From Streptococcus sp. 'caviae' (GTDB lineage Bacteria > Bacillota > Bacilli > Lactobacillales > Streptococcaceae): 64,000 bases of DNA. The stretch is taken from the NCBI RefSeq assembly GCF_001937065.1, contig NZ_MOWR01000001.1:1-64000 (forward strand), in the 5' to 3' direction. This document shows, piece after piece, positions 29,331 through 39,638 of the stretch. Position numbers and translations under genes: made by a program. The notes beneath the pieces are model-generated. The model had not been told where the DNA came from. It did not search any database and saw nothing but the letters and a program-made list of their open reading frames with translations. Numbering within the stretch: the first letter of the stretch is position 1; every line of letters begins with the position of its first letter.

Positions 29331-29412
29331 AGACTGTTTTCCTTTTTAAATTTATGATATAATAGGATATGCTTTATGTTATGTTTTACTTTATTGCAGA
29401 GTTAGGAGAACT

Positions 29413-30006
29413 ATGGTCAACTATCCGCATCATTTAATTCGTAAACAAAGCAGACCTGACCAAACGGCTAAAACAACTGATTTTGCCAATCGAGGTATGT
29501 CCTTTGAAGCAGCGATCAATGCGACAAATGAATATTATCTGTCCCAGCAGATTGCTGTTATCCACAAGAAGCCGACACCTGTTCAAATTGTAAGGGTGGA
29601 TTATCCTAAGAGGAGTCGCGCTAAAATTGTCGAAGCCTATTTCAGACAGGCCTCAACGACAGATTATTCAGGAGTTTATAAGGGATATTACATCGATTTC
29701 GAGGCGAAAGAAACGAGACATAAAACATCGATACCCATGAAAAATTTTCATGCTCATCAGATTAAGCATATGTCACAAGTTTTAGACCAACAGGGTATCT
29801 GTTTTGTCTTACTGCATTTTTCAACACTTAGAGAAACCTATTTGCTTCCTGCTTCCTACCTGATTCGCTTTTATCAGATTGATAAGGGCGGGAAGTCTAT
29901 GCCACTTGATTATATCAAAAAAAACGGCTATCAGGTCAACGAGTCAGCATTTCCTCAAGTTCCTTATTTAGACGTTCTTGAAAAAAATATTTTAGGCGGT
30001 GATTAA
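29413..30006 (+). CDS. recU: Holliday junction resolvase RecU
   Basis: 197 residues. N-terminal [18 protein letters not shown] and the catalytic core with [18 protein letters not shown] (acidic metal ligands D and E-A-K) and FHAHQIKHM identify RecU, a magnesium-dependent resolvase of four-way junctions needed for recombination and chromosome segregation. AGGAG lies upstream of the start. The end overlaps the start of pbp1a by 8 bases, the classic recU-pbp1a operon. Confidence 0.96.
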   Translation: MVNYPHHLIRKQSRPDQTAKTTDFANRGMSFEAAINATNEYYLSQQIAVIHKKPTPVQIVRVDYPKRSRAKIVEAYFRQASTTDYSGVYKGYYIDFEAKETRHKTSIPMKNFHAHQIKHMSQVLDQQGICFVLLHFSTLRETYLLPASYLIRFYQIDKGGKSMPLDYIKKNGYQVNESAFPQVPYLDVLEKNILGGD

Positions 30007-32278
30007 AATTAAAAATAAATTGAAATTTGACAAATCCAAATTAAAAAATCTCAAATTTAATAAATCCAGTTTTAAAAACGTGAAATTCGATAAGCGTTTT
30101 GGATTAAAAGTTTTAAAATATGGACTTGGCATTATTCTAAGCGCCGTTATTTTAGCTATTATTATCGGGGGGCTCCTCTTTACCTACTACGTCAGCAGCA
30201 CCCCCAAACTCTCTGAGACCAAGCTCAAGGCAACCAATTCCAGTTTGGTCTATGACAGCAGCAATAAATTGATTGCCGATTTGGGAGCTGAAAAACGTGA
30301 GAGTATTTCTTCTGACAATATTCCTATCAATTTGGTCAATGCTGTAACCTCTATTGAGGATCACCGCTTTTTCAAACATCGCGGGGTTGATATCTATCGG
30401 ATTATTGGTGCAGCTTGGAATAACTTGGTCAGTAAATCCACTCAAGGGGGGTCAACACTTGACCAGCAGCTGATCAAACTGGCGTATTTCTCCACCAAAG
30501 CATCGGACCAAACGTTAAAGCGTAAATCGCAGGAAGTTTGGCTGTCGCTGCAAATGGAAAGAAAATATACCAAAGAAGAAATTTTAACTTTCTATATCAA
30601 CAAGGTTTACATGGGAAATGGCAACTACGGAATGCGTACGGCTGCCAAATCCTACTATGGCAAAGACCTTAAAGAGCTCTCTATTGCTCAGCTGGCAACC
30701 TTGGCCGGAATTCCGCAGGCACCGACTCAGTATGACCCTTATGCTCAGGCAAAAGCAGCAACAAACCGACGAAACACTGTTTTGTCTCAAATGTATAAGC
30801 ATAAAAAGATTACTAAGTCTGAATATGACACGGCGGTCGCTACACCAATTTCAGATGGTCTGCAGGAACTCAAGCGCACGTCCAGCTATCCGAAATACAT
30901 GGATAACTATCTGAAGCAAGTCATTGCTGAAGTCAAGAAGCGTACCGGTCAGGATATTTTCTCAGCCGGCATGAAAGTCTATACAAATGTCAACGCCGAG
31001 GCTCAGCAGTACCTTTGGAATATTTACAATACCGATCAATATGTTGCTTATCCGGATGCTGATTTCCAAGTTGCTTCAACTGTTATGGATGTTACTACTG
31101 GTAAAGTTATCGCTCAGCTCGGCGGACGCAATCAGGATACAAAAGTTTCCTTTGGTACCAACCAAGCTGTCCTGACAGACCGCGACTGGGGATCAACTAT
31201 GAAACCGATCTCCGCTTACGGTCCAGCCTTGGAGAGTGAAGTCTTTACCACAACGGCACAAATGCTCAATGACTCCGTCTACTACTATCCGGGAACCACT
31301 ACTCAGGTCTATGACTGGGATCGCCGCTACAACGGCTGGATGACCATCCAAACCGCTATCCAGCAATCCCGTAACGTTCCGGCTGTAAGAGCTCTCGATG
31401 CTGCCGGATTAGACACTGCTAAAGGCTTCTTAAACGGTCTTGGTATTGACTATCCGGAAATGCGCTATTCAAACGCCATCTCAAGTAATACAAGCAGTGC
31501 TGACCAGAAGTACGGAGCCAGCAGTGAAAAAATGGCTGCAGCCTTTGCTGCCTTTGCCAACGGCGGAACCTACTACCAGCCTCAATATGTCAACAAAATA
31601 GAATTTAGCGACGGTACATCAGAAACCTATGATGCTAAAGGCAGCCGGGCGATGAAAGAAACAACTGCCTATATGATGACAGACATGCTCAAAACTGTAC
31701 TGACCTACGGTACAGGTACTGAGGCAGCCATTCCCGGCCTCTACCAAGCAGGTAAAACCGGAACATCCAACTACGATGACCATGAACTAACTGAAATGGC
31801 TGAAAAGTATGGCATCAATCCATACGGACTGGGTACTATTGCTCCCGATGAAAACTTTGTCGGCTATACAACGCAGTATTCGATGGCAGTTTGGACCGGC
31901 TACAAAGACCGGCTGAAACCTGTTTACGGAGAAAGTCTTAAAATAGCAACTCAAGTTTATCGGGCGATGATGTCTTATCTGTCCAGCTCAGGCAGCTCCG
32001 ACTGGGTAATGCCTGACGGCCTCTACCGCAGCGGCGGCTATCTTTACTTAAATGGTTCTTCTGGTTCGAACAGCAGATACGGTGCTGCTCCCGTAACTTC
32101 AGGATCATCTGCAGCTGATGATGCTGACAGTGATGAGGAGGAGACAGACAACCAAGATGATGATCAAAATACCAGTCAAGAACAACCAGAGCAGCCGGCA
32201 ACTCAGGCACCTCAAAGCAGTGAAGCTTCTTCTGCAAACAGTGAAGCAACCTCTGCTGCAGAGACAGGCTCTGAATAA
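29999..32278 (+). CDS. pbp1a: Class A penicillin-binding protein PBP1a
   Basis: 759 residues. A basic cytoplasmic tail with three 10-residue repeats (about 8-37) precedes one membrane helix (about 43-64). The glycosyltransferase 51 domain has [12 protein letters not shown] and [14 protein letters not shown]. The transpeptidase has the nucleophile motif STMK, SRN in [10 protein letters not shown] and KTGTS. An acidic Ser/Gln/Glu-rich C-terminal tail ends the protein. It polymerises and cross-links peptidoglycan outside the membrane. The start chosen is a GTG inside the recU stop region and has no normally spaced ribosome site, so translation is probably coupled to recU; a TTG seven codons later is an alternative. 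Confidence 0.95.
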   Translation: MIKIKNKLKFDKSKLKNLKFNKSSFKNVKFDKRFGLKVLKYGLGIILSAVILAIIIGGLLFTYYVSSTPKLSETKLKATNSSLVYDSSNKLIADLGAEKRESISSDNIPINLVNAVTSIEDHRFFKHRGVDIYRIIGAAWNNLVSKSTQGGSTLDQQLIKLAYFSTKASDQTLKRKSQEVWLSLQMERKYTKEEILTFYINKVYMGNGNYGMRTAAKSYYGKDLKELSIAQLATLAGIPQAPTQYDPYAQAKAATNRRNTVLSQMYKHKKITKSEYDTAVATPISDGLQELKRTSSYPKYMDNYLKQVIAEVKKRTGQDIFSAGMKVYTNVNAEAQQYLWNIYNTDQYVAYPDADFQVASTVMDVTTGKVIAQLGGRNQDTKVSFGTNQAVLTDRDWGSTMKPISAYGPALESEVFTTTAQMLNDSVYYYPGTTTQVYDWDRRYNGWMTIQTAIQQSRNVPAVRALDAAGLDTAKGFLNGLGIDYPEMRYSNAISSNTSSADQKYGASSEKMAAAFAAFANGGTYYQPQYVNKIEFSDGTSETYDAKGSRAMKETTAYMMTDMLKTVLTYGTGTEAAIPGLYQAGKTGTSNYDDHELTEMAEKYGINPYGLGTIAPDENFVGYTTQYSMAVWTGYKDRLKPVYGESLKIATQVYRAMMSYLSSSGSSDWVMPDGLYRSGGYLYLNGSSGSNSRYGAAPVTSGSSAADDADSDEEETDNQDDDQNTSQEQPEQPATQAPQSSEASSANSEATSAAETGSE

Positions 32279-32287
32279 ATAATTAAT

Positions 32288-32328
32288 AAAAAAGATACCT
32301 GAAAAATTTGCTTTCAGGTATCTTTTTT
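32288..32328 (+). terminator. Terminator of recU-pbp1a (bidirectional)
   Basis: AAAAAAGATACCTGAAA and TTTCAGGTATCTTTTTT form a perfect 17-bp stem with a 7-base loop and T tracts on both strands. Convergent pepC ends about 135 bases further on. Confidence 0.92.
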
Positions 32329-32464
32329 ATGCTTTATTTTTCAAGACAGCAGCCATACAATCACTAAAACTGAGCGGCCGTCTAAGAACAGATTCGCTTA
32401 ACTGCAATAAAAGAGTTGAAAACTGCCGCTTTGCCAAGGATCACTGCCTGATTGAGTTCAGATT

Positions 32465-33799
32465 TTACCTAGCCAAGGCACCCATTGGATCCCAAGGTGC
32501 AAGGACTACTGGTTCAGCTTCATAGGCAGTCAATTCTTCAGCCGTAAGAAACTCTTTGCAGACAACAATCTGATACGTATACTCATCCATCCAAGCATCT
32601 GAGGCAACAAAGTAGCCTTTTTGGCCAACCTTGTCTCCCCAGGAATTTTCAACCTTCCATTTAACCGCTTTGCCATTGTCATCCAAATCAACCCCTGTCA
32701 AGACCATGGCATGGGTCATCAAACTTTCGCTGTAGTCAAGGCGGCCGGCTTTATCCTGTGTTAAATCAATATCCATAGCAGCCTTAAAGTCGTAGGTATT
32801 TGTTGCAAGGATACCCTTTTGCCGGTCAGACACCTGTCCGACATCAGAACCAAACCAGACTGTTTCTCCCGCCTGCATTTGAGCAATAGCCAGTTCCTTG
32901 AAACGTTCCATATCAAGATTGAGATAGCGAACAGCAGGGCTGCCTACAACATTTCCCAGCATTTCGACAGTGTAGGACTTGCCATAAGGCTTATCAGCTG
33001 TCGGAGCATTGATAATAGAAACATAATCGGAAAGTTTGATACCGACATACTTTTGATAAAAGGCCTGCGGTGTCATATTCTTTTCAGACTGATAATGATT
33101 GTCCTTATCACGGTAAGCAAAATCAAAGGTGCGCGGCGGCAAGCCGAGGTTCATGGCAAGAAAATTGAAAACATCCTGCAAAAGTTCTTCTTTCTTGCTT
33201 TGAACGGCTCTACTGTCTGCACCTCCTGCAATCAGCTCACGCAAAAGTTGAGCATCTTGGCGGAGCAATTTATTGAGGTATTGGTTGAGTTCCCGGCTGT
33301 TGCTTGATGAAATGGATTCTGGGTAGGCAGCTTTAGGAACCACACCGTATTTTTCAAACAGAGCAACCACCATATCCCACTGGCCCCCATCTTGCTGCGG
33401 AACATCAAGCAAGAATCTCACCTTGCGGCTGCTGAGATCTTGATCTGCTGTGGCAATGATTTGCTCGAAAAACCAATTAGCTTTTTCGTATTTGTCCCAA
33501 AAGAAGGTGTGAGCCTGAGACAGTTCAAAATTTTCTAGTTTAAAATCGGCAATCATCTTATGGCGAAAAGTATTGAGAGCCGCAAACATCCAGCAGCGGC
33601 CTGAAGCTTTTTGATTGGCGACTTCGTCCTTGGTCAGATCGATGGAAAAAACATGGTCGTTGTCTATTTCGCTCTGACGTGTTTCCAGCGACTTCAGCAG
33701 GCCATTGTGAGTAACGGCATTTTCAACTGCTCGAAATTTAGCCTTGGCTTCGTACTGGTCAAATAATTTATCTGTAAAAGTTGTTGTTAATTCTGACAT
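32465..33799 (-). CDS. pepC: Aminopeptidase C (bleomycin hydrolase family)
   Basis: 444 residues. A papain-type (C1B) cysteine peptidase with catalytic Cys at 69 in KASGRCWMFA, His in LMTHAMVLTG and Asn in WKVENSWGDK. PepC is a cytosolic hexameric aminopeptidase that trims peptides to free amino acids, important for auxotrophic streptococci. AGGGAG is the ribosome site. It stands alone between convergent pbp1a and nadE. Confidence 0.96.
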   Translation of the reverse strand: MSELTTTFTDKLFDQYEAKAKFRAVENAVTHNGLLKSLETRQSEIDNDHVFSIDLTKDEVANQKASGRCWMFAALNTFRHKMIADFKLENFELSQAHTFFWDKYEKANWFFEQIIATADQDLSSRKVRFLLDVPQQDGGQWDMVVALFEKYGVVPKAAYPESISSSNSRELNQYLNKLLRQDAQLLRELIAGGADSRAVQSKKEELLQDVFNFLAMNLGLPPRTFDFAYRDKDNHYQSEKNMTPQAFYQKYVGIKLSDYVSIINAPTADKPYGKSYTVEMLGNVVGSPAVRYLNLDMERFKELAIAQMQAGETVWFGSDVGQVSDRQKGILATNTYDFKAAMDIDLTQDKAGRLDYSESLMTHAMVLTGVDLDDNGKAVKWKVENSWGDKVGQKGYFVASDAWMDEYTYQIVVCKEFLTAEELTAYEAEPVVLAPWDPMGALAR

Positions 33800-33936
33800 C
33801 TAATCTCCCTTTCCTATCATCTCAGCATTAAAGTCCTGCTGTTTTATGCTGCCTTTTAGTCTCCTAGCAGCTGATGGTGACACCTAAAAAGACCTGCTTC
33901 TTGTACTGCATTTTCCGTTAGTTCTGCTTTTTAATT

Positions 33937-34761
33937 TTAGCGCCAAAAATCATCAAAAATAGAAATGGGCAGATGGCGTTTATGCTCAGTCTTGTGCCAC
34001 CAATTTTCGATTTTTTCCTGAGCTTCAGCAGAAATTTCTTTGCCTTCCAGATAGTCATCTATATCATTGTAAGTCACTCCCAAGGCCACCTCATCGGCAA
34101 TTCCTGGTTTATTTTCTTCAAGGTCTGCAGTCGGAACCTTTTCATACAGAGCCTTATCTGCTCCCAGTTCGGCTAAAAGCTGTTTTCCCTGGCGCTTATT
34201 CAGACGGTAAAGCGGCAGGATGTCCGCACCGCCGTCGCCAAACTTCGTAAAGAAGCCGGTAATGTTTTCAGCGGCATGGTCCGTACCAATAACAGCTCCG
34301 CTGTTTTCACCGGCAACAGCATACTGAGTAATCATGCGCTGACGAGCCTTAATATTGCCCTTGTTAAAATCAGAAACAGATACTCCTGCTTCTTTAAGAG
34401 CTGCCACCTGACCGTCAACGGCTGCCTTAATATTCACTGTCAAGCTGACATCCGGCTGGATAAAGGTCAAAGCACGCTGGGCATCGGCTTCGTCAGCCTG
34501 TGTGCCGTAAGGCAGGCGAAGTGCGATAAACTGATAGTCTTGATTCCCAGTTTCCTGCCGCAGCTCTTCTATGGCAATCTGCGCCAGACGGCCGGCCAAA
34601 CTGGAATCCTGACCGCCGGAAATTCCTAAAACATAGGTTTTCAAAAACCGATGTTTTTTCAGGTAGTCTTTTAGAAAGTCAACTGATTTGCGGATTTCTT
34701 CCTTGGCATTAATACTGGGCTTTACACCTAATTGAGCAATTATTTTCTCCTGTAAACTCAT
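33937..34761 (-). CDS. nadE: NAD synthetase, ammonia-dependent
   Basis: 274 residues, the short ammonia-using type without a glutaminase domain. The ATP pyrophosphatase P-loop SGGQDSS is at 48-54; [20 protein letters not shown] and [12 protein letters not shown] segments bind NaAD. It makes NAD from nicotinate adenine dinucleotide. The start overlaps the end of pncB by 4 bases, so two steps of NAD salvage from nicotinate are coupled. Confidence 0.96.
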   Translation of the reverse strand: MSLQEKIIAQLGVKPSINAKEEIRKSVDFLKDYLKKHRFLKTYVLGISGGQDSSLAGRLAQIAIEELRQETGNQDYQFIALRLPYGTQADEADAQRALTFIQPDVSLTVNIKAAVDGQVAALKEAGVSVSDFNKGNIKARQRMITQYAVAGENSGAVIGTDHAAENITGFFTKFGDGGADILPLYRLNKRQGKQLLAELGADKALYEKVPTADLEENKPGIADEVALGVTYNDIDDYLEGKEISAEAQEKIENWWHKTEHKRHLPISIFDDFWR

Positions 34762-36218
34762 TGAACTTCACCTTTCTCATAGGCTTCTTTGCGGATACGA
34801 TCAATAAGGTTCATCTTGTTTTCCCAAACATCACGCGCAAGGTCAACCGGATAATCCTGAGGATTGAGGACACGCTTATATTCATCCCACAATTTATCAA
34901 ATTCCTTGCGGGCATATTCTTGAATCTCCTGCAGACTTGGCTGATTATAAACGAGGCGGCCGCGGTCAAAAATATCAACCAGCAGCGGCACTGCATCAAA
35001 ATCCTTCACTTTTTTATTGATGTAAGTATAGGTTGGGTGGAACATATCCAGCTCTTCTAAATCATTGACATCAATATCAGTAAAAGTGATATAATCGCCT
35101 TCTGATTTTCCCTTAGCGCGGCTGGTGATGCGCCAAACTTGTTTTTTGCCTGGCGTTGACACCTTCTCAGCATTGTTGGAGAGTTTGATGGTGTCCTGCA
35201 TGACTCCCTTGTCATCTTCAATAGAGACAATCTTGTAAACAGCTCCCAAGGCCGGCTGATCATAGGCTGTGATTAGTTTAGTTCCTACTCCCCAGACGTC
35301 AATTTTAGCTTTTTGCATTTTGAGGTTGAGAATGGTATTTTCATCAAGATCATTGGAAGCATAAATCTTAGCATCAGGATAACCGGCTTCATCCAGCTGT
35401 TTTCGCACCTTCTTAGACAAATAGGCCATGTCTCCTGAGTCAATCCGCACACCTAAAAAGTTAATCTTATCGCCTAATTCATTGGCCACCCGAATAGCGG
35501 CAGGTACGCCCAGACGAAGCGTATCATAGGTATCTACCAAAAACACACAGTCCTTATGAGTCCCGGCATAAGCCATAAAGGCATCATAATCGTTGCCGTA
35601 GGCCTGGACGAGAGCATGCGCATGAGTTCCGGAGACGGGAATGCCAAAGAGCTTGCCTGCGCGGACGTTGCTGGTTGCATTGGCACCGCCGATAACGGCA
35701 GCCCGTGTTCCCCAAATGGCCGCGTCCAATTCCTGTGCACGCCGAGTACCAAACTCTAAAAGCGGTTCATCCTCAATAACTGAGCGGATACGGGCCGCTT
35801 TTGTAGCAATCAAGGTTTGAAAATTGACAATATTTAAAAGAGCCGTTTCGACCAGCTGGCACTGAGCAAGCGGGCCTTCAATCTGAACAATGGGTTCATT
35901 GGCAAAAACTAAGTCACCTTCCTGAGCAGATTTGACACTTAAGTCCAGTTTAAAATTTCTAAGATAAGTGAGGAAATCTTCTGGATAGTTGAGCTCTTCC
36001 AAGTAGGCCAAATCAGTTTCCGAAAAACTTAATCCCTGTAAATAGACAATCATCCGCTCCAAACCTGCAAAAACGGCATAACCGTTTGCGAAGGGTTCCT
36101 TGCGGAAATAAATTTCAAACACAGCATTTTTATTGTGGATACCTCGGTCAAAATAGACCTGCATCATATTGATTTGATACAAATCTGTATGTAAGGTTAA
36201 ACTGTCATCCTTGTACAT
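34758..36218 (-). CDS. pncB: Nicotinate phosphoribosyltransferase
   Basis: 486 residues. The N-terminus [16 protein letters not shown], the catalytic region with [20 protein letters not shown] and [13 protein letters not shown], and [17 protein letters not shown] mark the family. It converts nicotinate and PRPP to nicotinate mononucleotide, the first step of the salvage route finished by nadE. The ribosome site AAAGGAG is immediately preceded by one end of a dispersed repeat. Confidence 0.95.
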   Translation of the reverse strand: MYKDDSLTLHTDLYQINMMQVYFDRGIHNKNAVFEIYFRKEPFANGYAVFAGLERMIVYLQGLSFSETDLAYLEELNYPEDFLTYLRNFKLDLSVKSAQEGDLVFANEPIVQIEGPLAQCQLVETALLNIVNFQTLIATKAARIRSVIEDEPLLEFGTRRAQELDAAIWGTRAAVIGGANATSNVRAGKLFGIPVSGTHAHALVQAYGNDYDAFMAYAGTHKDCVFLVDTYDTLRLGVPAAIRVANELGDKINFLGVRIDSGDMAYLSKKVRKQLDEAGYPDAKIYASNDLDENTILNLKMQKAKIDVWGVGTKLITAYDQPALGAVYKIVSIEDDKGVMQDTIKLSNNAEKVSTPGKKQVWRITSRAKGKSEGDYITFTDIDVNDLEELDMFHPTYTYINKKVKDFDAVPLLVDIFDRGRLVYNQPSLQEIQEYARKEFDKLWDEYKRVLNPQDYPVDLARDVWENKMNLIDRIRKEAYEKGEVQ

Positions 36219-36234
36219 ACATACTCTCCTTTAT

Positions 36235-36347
36235 TTAAGATACAAAGAGCGTTAAGAAATCCGTATAAAAATAGGAAACGGACGCCGTGTCGTTAAGACA
36301 CAAGGACGTTTATCTTTTTTACTAGGATTTTAGCTCGTGTTCAATTA
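36235..36347. repeat. Dispersed intergenic hairpin repeat, copy A
   Basis: It starts TTAAGATACAAAGAGCG and ends TAGCTCGTGTTCAATTA, the family's left and right ends. Inside, matching arms (GAGC...AAATCC with GGATTT..GCTC, then AAATAG/TTTATCTTT) fold toward a GTGTCgttaaGACAC apex, so the unit forms one long imperfect hairpin. The left end abuts the pncB ribosome site. Confidence 0.7.
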
Positions 36348-36348
36348 G

Positions 36349-36399
36349 TAAGATACGGTAGAGGTTTGTTTGGTTAGTAAAATCGACTAACCAAACAAA
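36349..36399. repeat. AAGATACGGTAGAGG module with perfect inverted arms, copy 1
   Basis: AAGATACGGTAGAGG is followed by TTTGTTTGGTTAG, nine bases, and CTAACCAAACAAA: a perfect 13-bp stem. The same leader with different arms occurs near 39585. Confidence 0.65.
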
Positions 36400-36509
36400 G
36401 TGTCGCAAAGGGCGTAAAGAAAGCGAGAAGAAAATAGAATCCTAACGCCATGCGCTTGCGCATCAGGCAGGCTATCTTTTTCTCGATACTTTTAGCCCGT
36501 ATTTAATTA
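36400..36509. repeat. Dispersed intergenic hairpin repeat, copy B
   Basis: Begins GTGTCGCAAAGGGCGTAAAG and ends TTTTAGCCCGTATTTAATTA. It is nearly identical to copy C over about 95 bases, including the inner AACGCCATGCG/GCGCAT apex and CTATCTTTTTCTCGA. The arms GGGC.../...GCCC pair, giving a long hairpin. Confidence 0.75.
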
Positions 36510-36598
36510 TGTTTATTGCTACTATTATATCACAAAATCGCTAGCCGATAAGCTAAAGTGATAATAATCACAAAAAAGTCTGCTTCTTTCAGCATATA

Positions 36599-36657
36599 AA
36601 AAACCAGCTCCAGACTCTAAGCAAATGAAGGTCAGAATTGGAAACTGGCTTTCTTCT
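36599..36657 (-). terminator. Terminator of trxB
   Basis: On the minus strand AAAGCCAGTTTCCA pairs with TGGAGCTGGTTT through an imperfect long stem followed by TTTTTT, directly after the trxB stop. Confidence 0.75.
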
Positions 36658-36659
36658 TT

Positions 36660-37574
36660 TTAAAAATGATTGACAATATACTGATAGGCTTCCTGAGCTG
36701 CTACCGCACCATCTCCGACAGCTGTCGTAATCTGACGCAGGTCTTTTTGACGGACATCGCCGACAGCAAAAATGCCTGAGACCTTGGTATTCATGTGGTC
36801 ATCCGTTGGAATCCAGCCGGCTTCATCGGTGATAGACAGACCCTCCACCATGCTTGAAACCGGATCAAGTCCTACATAGATAAAGACACCGCCAAATGCA
36901 TGGTTGGTCACCTGACCGGTCTTGACATTTTCAATATCAACGCTGGTAACCTTGACATCATTGCCTTTGATTTCTTTGACAACCGAATCCCAAATAAATT
37001 CGACCTTGTCATTGGCAAAAGCACGCTCTTGCAACACTTTTTGAGCTCGCAGCTCATCACGGCGGTGAACAATCGTCACCTTATTGGCAAATCTGGTTAA
37101 GAAGAGAGCTTCTTCAACAGCTGAATCACCGCCGCCGACAATCAGTAGATCCTGTCCGCGGAAAAAAGCACCGTCACAGACCGCACAGTAAGAAACACCT
37201 CGGCTGTTGTAGGTTTCCTCTCCTTCCACTTCAAGAGGACGGTGCTTGGCACCGGTAGCAACGATAACCGTTCTTGTTTGGTAGCTGGCATCTTCGGTCA
37301 GTACTTTTTTGACCTCTCCGTGGTCTTCAACTGCAGTAACAATGCCGTAGAGATTTTCAACCCCAAACTTTTCAAGCGGTTCGTGCATCTTCATTGATAA
37401 TTCCGGTCCGGAAATCATTTCGTAGCCGGGATAATTTTCAATATCAGACGTATTGTTCATTTGGCCGCCCGGTGCTCCCTGCTCTAAGACAGCAACCTTA
37501 AGATTGCTTCTGGCAGCATAAAGAGCCGCTGTCATGCCTGCAGGACCCGAGCCGATAATAATTGTATCGTACAT
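36660..37574 (-). CDS. trxB: Thioredoxin reductase
   Basis: 304 residues. FAD-binding GSGPAG at 8-13, NADPH-binding GGGDSAVEEA, redox-active CAVC (C130 and C133) and C-terminal FAVGDVRQKDLRQ. It transfers electrons from NADPH to thioredoxin in the cytosol. It follows a small DUF4059 gene and the cystine transporter genes, a neighbourhood that fits cellular thiol balance. Confidence 0.97.
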   Translation of the reverse strand: MYDTIIIGSGPAGMTAALYAARSNLKVAVLEQGAPGGQMNNTSDIENYPGYEMISGPELSMKMHEPLEKFGVENLYGIVTAVEDHGEVKKVLTEDASYQTRTVIVATGAKHRPLEVEGEETYNSRGVSYCAVCDGAFFRGQDLLIVGGGDSAVEEALFLTRFANKVTIVHRRDELRAQKVLQERAFANDKVEFIWDSVVKEIKGNDVKVTSVDIENVKTGQVTNHAFGGVFIYVGLDPVSSMVEGLSITDEAGWIPTDDHMNTKVSGIFAVGDVRQKDLRQITTAVGDGAVAAQEAYQYIVNHF

Positions 37575-37636
37575 AGCTTCCCTTTCTTGCTTTTTTGTTC
37601 TTATATTCTAAATCAAATTGTCAAAATTTGCCAATG

Positions 37637-37861
37637 TTATGCTTTAATCATCAAAATGATAGCCATGAAAGCAAAAGACAAGATGGGAATCGTTACTAAA
37701 TCCATCAGCAGGGCCTCATAGAGAATCGTCAGGCGCTCTTTGGATGTCTTATCTTTTTTTCTGACAGCACGGTAAAGAATCCATCCGGCACTGGCTAAAA
37801 CAACTGTTAAAGCAGACAAAAGCAGTCCTTGTACATATAAATTAAAAATCTCTGCTAGCAT
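37637..37861 (-). CDS. Small membrane protein, DUF4059 family
   Basis: 74 residues with two hydrophobic segments (about 9-30 and 49-71) joined by a Lys/Arg-rich loop (RAVRKKDKTSKER). It fits the streptococcal DUF4059 family, found next to trxB and amino acid transporters; the function is unknown. Ribosome-site context is modest. It lies about 50 bases after the transporter ATPase gene and 60 bases before trxB, so it may be part of that transcript. Confidence 0.8.
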   Translation of the reverse strand: MLAEIFNLYVQGLLLSALTVVLASAGWILYRAVRKKDKTSKERLTILYEALLMDLVTIPILSFAFMAIILMIKA

Positions 37862-37910
37862 ATTACCACCCTAAATAAAAATACTCCAAGTCCAAAGTAT
37901 TCTTATTATA

Positions 37911-38654
37911 TCAAATAAAGGTTTTTTTGTAACTGGCAAAAAACTCTTTGGTCCGTTCTTCTTTTGGATGATTGAAGAGCTGATCCGGTGTCCCTTCTTC
38001 CAGAATATGCCCCTTCTCAAGGAAAAGGACCTTGTCAGCTACCTGGCGGACGAAACTCATATCATGACTGACCAAAACCATGGTCTGACCTGACTTAGCC
38101 GCATCCGCAATTGATTTTTCAACCTCGCCGACAAGCTCGGGATCAAGTGCTGATGTAGGTTCATCCAGCAAAAGAACATCCGGCTTCATGGCAAGAGCCC
38201 GTGCCAGAGCCACACGCTGTTTCTGACCTCCCGAAAGGTGACGGGGATAATGGTTTTCACGGTCAGATAGGCCAACCTTGGCCAGTTCTTCCTTGGCAAT
38301 CTTGGTCGCTTCTTCATCGGATAATTTCTTAACGATTTTAAGGCCTTCCTTGACATTGTCCAGCGCCGTCCGGCGTTCAAAAAGGTTAAACTGCTGGAAA
38401 ACCATAGCTAATTTGCGGCGCAGCGTCAGAATTTCTTCTTTGGTAATGGTATCGAAATTGACCTTGAAATCATCAATTTCAATCCTGCCTGAATCAGGCT
38501 GTTCCAAATAATTCATGCTGCGCAGGAAAGTCGATTTTCCCGCACCGGATGCACCGACAAGGGCGACAACTTCTCCCTTTTCAATATCAAGATTGAGACC
38601 GTCTAAGACTTTTTGTCCGGAAAATTCCTTGGTCAAATTGGAAATGCGAATCAT
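37911..38654 (-). CDS. tcyC: Amino acid (probably L-cystine) ABC transporter ATPase
   Basis: 247 residues, polar amino acid subfamily. Walker A GASGAGKST, signature LSGGQKQRVALARAL, Walker B VLLLDEPTSALDP, and switch His in VLVSHDM. It powers uptake with the adjacent permease (1-base overlap). Assignment to cystine rests on the CysR-type operator before the binding-protein gene and on remembered synteny with S. mutans tcyABC; the ATPase sequence itself does not show the substrate. Confidence 0.85.
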   Translation of the reverse strand: MIRISNLTKEFSGQKVLDGLNLDIEKGEVVALVGASGAGKSTFLRSMNYLEQPDSGRIEIDDFKVNFDTITKEEILTLRRKLAMVFQQFNLFERRTALDNVKEGLKIVKKLSDEEATKIAKEELAKVGLSDRENHYPRHLSGGQKQRVALARALAMKPDVLLLDEPTSALDPELVGEVEKSIADAAKSGQTMVLVSHDMSFVRQVADKVLFLEKGHILEEGTPDQLFNHPKEERTKEFFASYKKTFI

Positions 38655-39457
38655 TAGCGGACACCTCCTTCCACTGCCTGATCCTTAACGAGGTTACTAG
38701 GAGAGGAAATCTCCATTTTCTGTTCAATCAAACGTCCGGCCTGCTCAATTAGAATGCTGACCCCCCAATAGATAATGGCTACAGAAATGAAACGTTCAAA
38801 ATAACGGTAATCGCTGCCGCCGAGAATCTGAGCCTGAGCAAACATTTCGACAATACCGGCATTGAAGGCAAGAGATGTTCCCTTGGTCAAACCGATTAAG
38901 GTATTAATCAGGGTCGGGGTCGCAACAACTGCAGCATTAGGAATAATAACCCGGCGGTAAACCTGAAGAGTCGTCATTCCCAGGCTCCTGGCAGCCTCGA
39001 TTTCTCCTGAATTGACCGACTGGATAGCTGCTCGGATAGTCTCGCTGGTATAGGCAGCCTCATTAAAGGCAAAGGCTGTAATGGCAAAAACAGAAGCCGG
39101 GATAGCATTAATATTAAAATCAGTTCCCAGCTTTTGATTGAGAGCCTTCAGCAGCAAAGGAATCCCATAGTAGGTCAGCATGAGCTGAACCAAGATGGGT
39201 GTCCCCCGCAGGAAAGAGACAAAGAAAGCCTGAATCGGATAGAGAATTTTGACCCGATTAATTTTGACAACAGCAAAAAGAAGAGCCAAAATCAAGCCAA
39301 AGACAGAACCGCCTAAGGTTAGAATCAGCGTTGTCGGCAGTTTCTCCAAAATAGAAGGAATCGCGTCAAATACCGCCCGCCAGCTAAAGAGTTTCCCATT
39401 GGGCAGGCTGCTGACAAGTTTGTCATACCAGCCTGCCGCTAAAAGTAAATAAAACAT
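38654..39457 (-). CDS. tcyB: Amino acid (probably L-cystine) ABC transporter permease
   Basis: 267 residues, HisM/GlnP-type permease. About five membrane helices, with the EAA loop EAARSLGMTTLQVYRRVIIPNA facing the ATPase. It forms the membrane channel for the amino acid delivered by the binding protein. The ribosome site AAAGGAGAA immediately follows a dispersed repeat, and 506 bases of repeats separate it from the binding-protein gene, so expression of the two parts may differ. Confidence 0.85.
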   Translation of the reverse strand: MFYLLLAAGWYDKLVSSLPNGKLFSWRAVFDAIPSILEKLPTTLILTLGGSVFGLILALLFAVVKINRVKILYPIQAFFVSFLRGTPILVQLMLTYYGIPLLLKALNQKLGTDFNINAIPASVFAITAFAFNEAAYTSETIRAAIQSVNSGEIEAARSLGMTTLQVYRRVIIPNAAVVATPTLINTLIGLTKGTSLAFNAGIVEMFAQAQILGGSDYRYFERFISVAIIYWGVSILIEQAGRLIEQKMEISSPSNLVKDQAVEGGVR

Positions 39458-39472
39458 AGTTCTCCTTTAGTT

Positions 39473-39584
39473 AAGATACAAAGGGCGTGAAGAAAGCGAG
39501 AAGAAAATAGGAGCCTAACGCCATGCGTTTCGCGCATAAGGCAGGCTATCTTTTTCTCGACGCTTTTAGCCCGTGTTCGATTAA
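39473..39584. repeat. Dispersed intergenic hairpin repeat, copy C
   Basis: Begins TTAAGATACAAAGGGCGTG and ends TAGCCCGTGTTCGATTAA, with the same internal sequence as copy B. The arms AAAGAAAGCGAGAAGAAAATAG-type and CTATCTTTTTCTCG pair. The left end abuts the ribosome site of the permease gene. Confidence 0.78.
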
Positions 39585-39638
39585 CAAGATACGGTAGAGG
39601 TTTGTTATCTAAGTGCTCTGCACTTGATAACAAACGAG
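39585..39638. repeat. AAGATACGGTAGAGG module with inverted arms, copy 2
   Basis: The same AAGATACGGTAGAGG leader as copy 1, here followed by TTTGTTATCTAAGTGC, three bases and GCACTTGATAACAAA, which form a 15-bp stem with one bulge. The arms differ entirely from copy 1 apart from TTTGTT, although the leader is conserved. Confidence 0.6.

Noticed and set aside
32330..32464. Short coding-like frame after pepC on the minus strand
   Set aside because: It gives about 20 residues from a GTG with no ribosome site; probably chance.
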